Assembly (NCBI GenBank): GCA_937880585.1
Contig: CALFMR010000241.1
Span: forward strand, 1-13,648
Length of the DNA stretch: 13,648 bases
From: an uncultured Acidobacteriota bacterium
Lineage (GTDB): Bacteria; Acidobacteriota; Vicinamibacteria; Vicinamibacterales; SCN-69-37
Direction of reading: 5' to 3'
Positions 13,587-13,648 of this stretch are shown here, piece by piece (the first letter of the stretch is position 1; every line of letters begins with the position of its first letter). The position numbers were made by a program, and so were the translations under genes. The notes under the pieces were generated by a model that worked only from the letters and a program-made list of their open reading frames with translations, was not told the DNA's origin and made no database searches.

Positions 13587-13648
13587 GTGCCACGCTCCGC
13601 GTCCGACGCCGTCTCGCTCGCGCTCCAGCACGTCCGTCAACAGCTCTG
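13587..13648 (+). CDS. Start of an unidentified gene, cut by the window edge
   Basis: GTG 13587 opens a frame reading MPRSASDAVSLALQHVRQQL to the window end. GAGG lies 6 nt before the GTG and a promoter-like pair lies upstream. The segment looks like an amphipathic N-terminal helix; 20 residues are too few to name a family. It is divergent from the concanavalin-like operon and shares its 138-bp control region. Confidence 0.45.
   Translation, partial: MPRSASDAVSLALQHVRQQL

Noticed and set aside
1..13648. CRISPR arrays, tRNA or rRNA genes, complete insertion sequences, phage genes
   Set aside because: No regularly spaced repeats, no cloverleaf or rRNA sequence, and no transposase, integrase or phage protein was found; only the degenerate motif near 5637-5680 hints at mobile DNA.

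Overview
The window is clearly GC-rich and densely packed, and it looks like chromosome from an Acidobacteriota bacterium, most likely a Vicinamibacteria-type lineage. The best clue is a PadR-type regulator overlapping by 4 nt a large FtsX/MacB-type permease with no ATPase, the 'ADOP' arrangement typical of that phylum. Stand-alone secreted domains otherwise found at the front of acidobacterial TolB-like proteins agree with this. The taxonomic placement is inference from gene content; there is no rRNA or other marker.

Layout. (1) 1-55: apparent tail of a + strand gene, meeting the next gene tail to tail on a shared CTAG. (2) 52-3189 (-): a 1045-aa fusion of an endonuclease Q-type PHP nuclease with a UvrD/Rep helicase. 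(3) 3266-5607 (+): a translationally coupled pair, an ACS-type MFS transporter and a TIM-barrel sugar isomerase/epimerase-like enzyme, behind a near-consensus CRP-type site in the 76-bp divergent gap. (4) 5608-5875: a gap with a tandem motif that looks like a worn insertion-sequence end. (5) 5876-7664 (+): DoxX-like membrane protein, VOC (glyoxalase-fold) protein, a perfect 16-bp hairpin, then a RIC/YtfE/ScdA di-iron repair protein; a small stress-defence set. (6) 7711-10700 (+): PadR regulator and ADOP permease, with a promoter built from three copies of one 10-bp element. (7) 10715-13448 (-): a probable three-gene unit for exported proteins, two tandem paralogous concanavalin-like proteins followed by a signal-peptide protein that appears to be five POTRA domains with no beta-barrel. 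It meets the ADOP gene tail to tail over a hairpin containing both stop codons. (8) 13587-end (+): start of a truncated gene with its own promoter-like sequence.

How the parts relate. The modules are mostly independent. The MFS and TIM-barrel genes should take up and process one sugar-acid-like compound, perhaps under catabolite control. DoxX, VOC and RIC fit oxidative, electrophile and nitrosative stress. PadR probably represses its own promoter and, through the GTGA overlap, the permease. The minus-strand envelope unit is the least explained part of the window and, with the EndoQ-helicase fusion, the most interesting.

Four genes at the head of transcription units (3189-, 3266+, 7774+, 13448-) lack a convincing Shine-Dalgarno but have a TAGAnT-like hexamer 6-9 nt before the start codon, suggesting leaderless mRNAs. 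DoxX, VOC and RIC instead have clear GGAGG sites.
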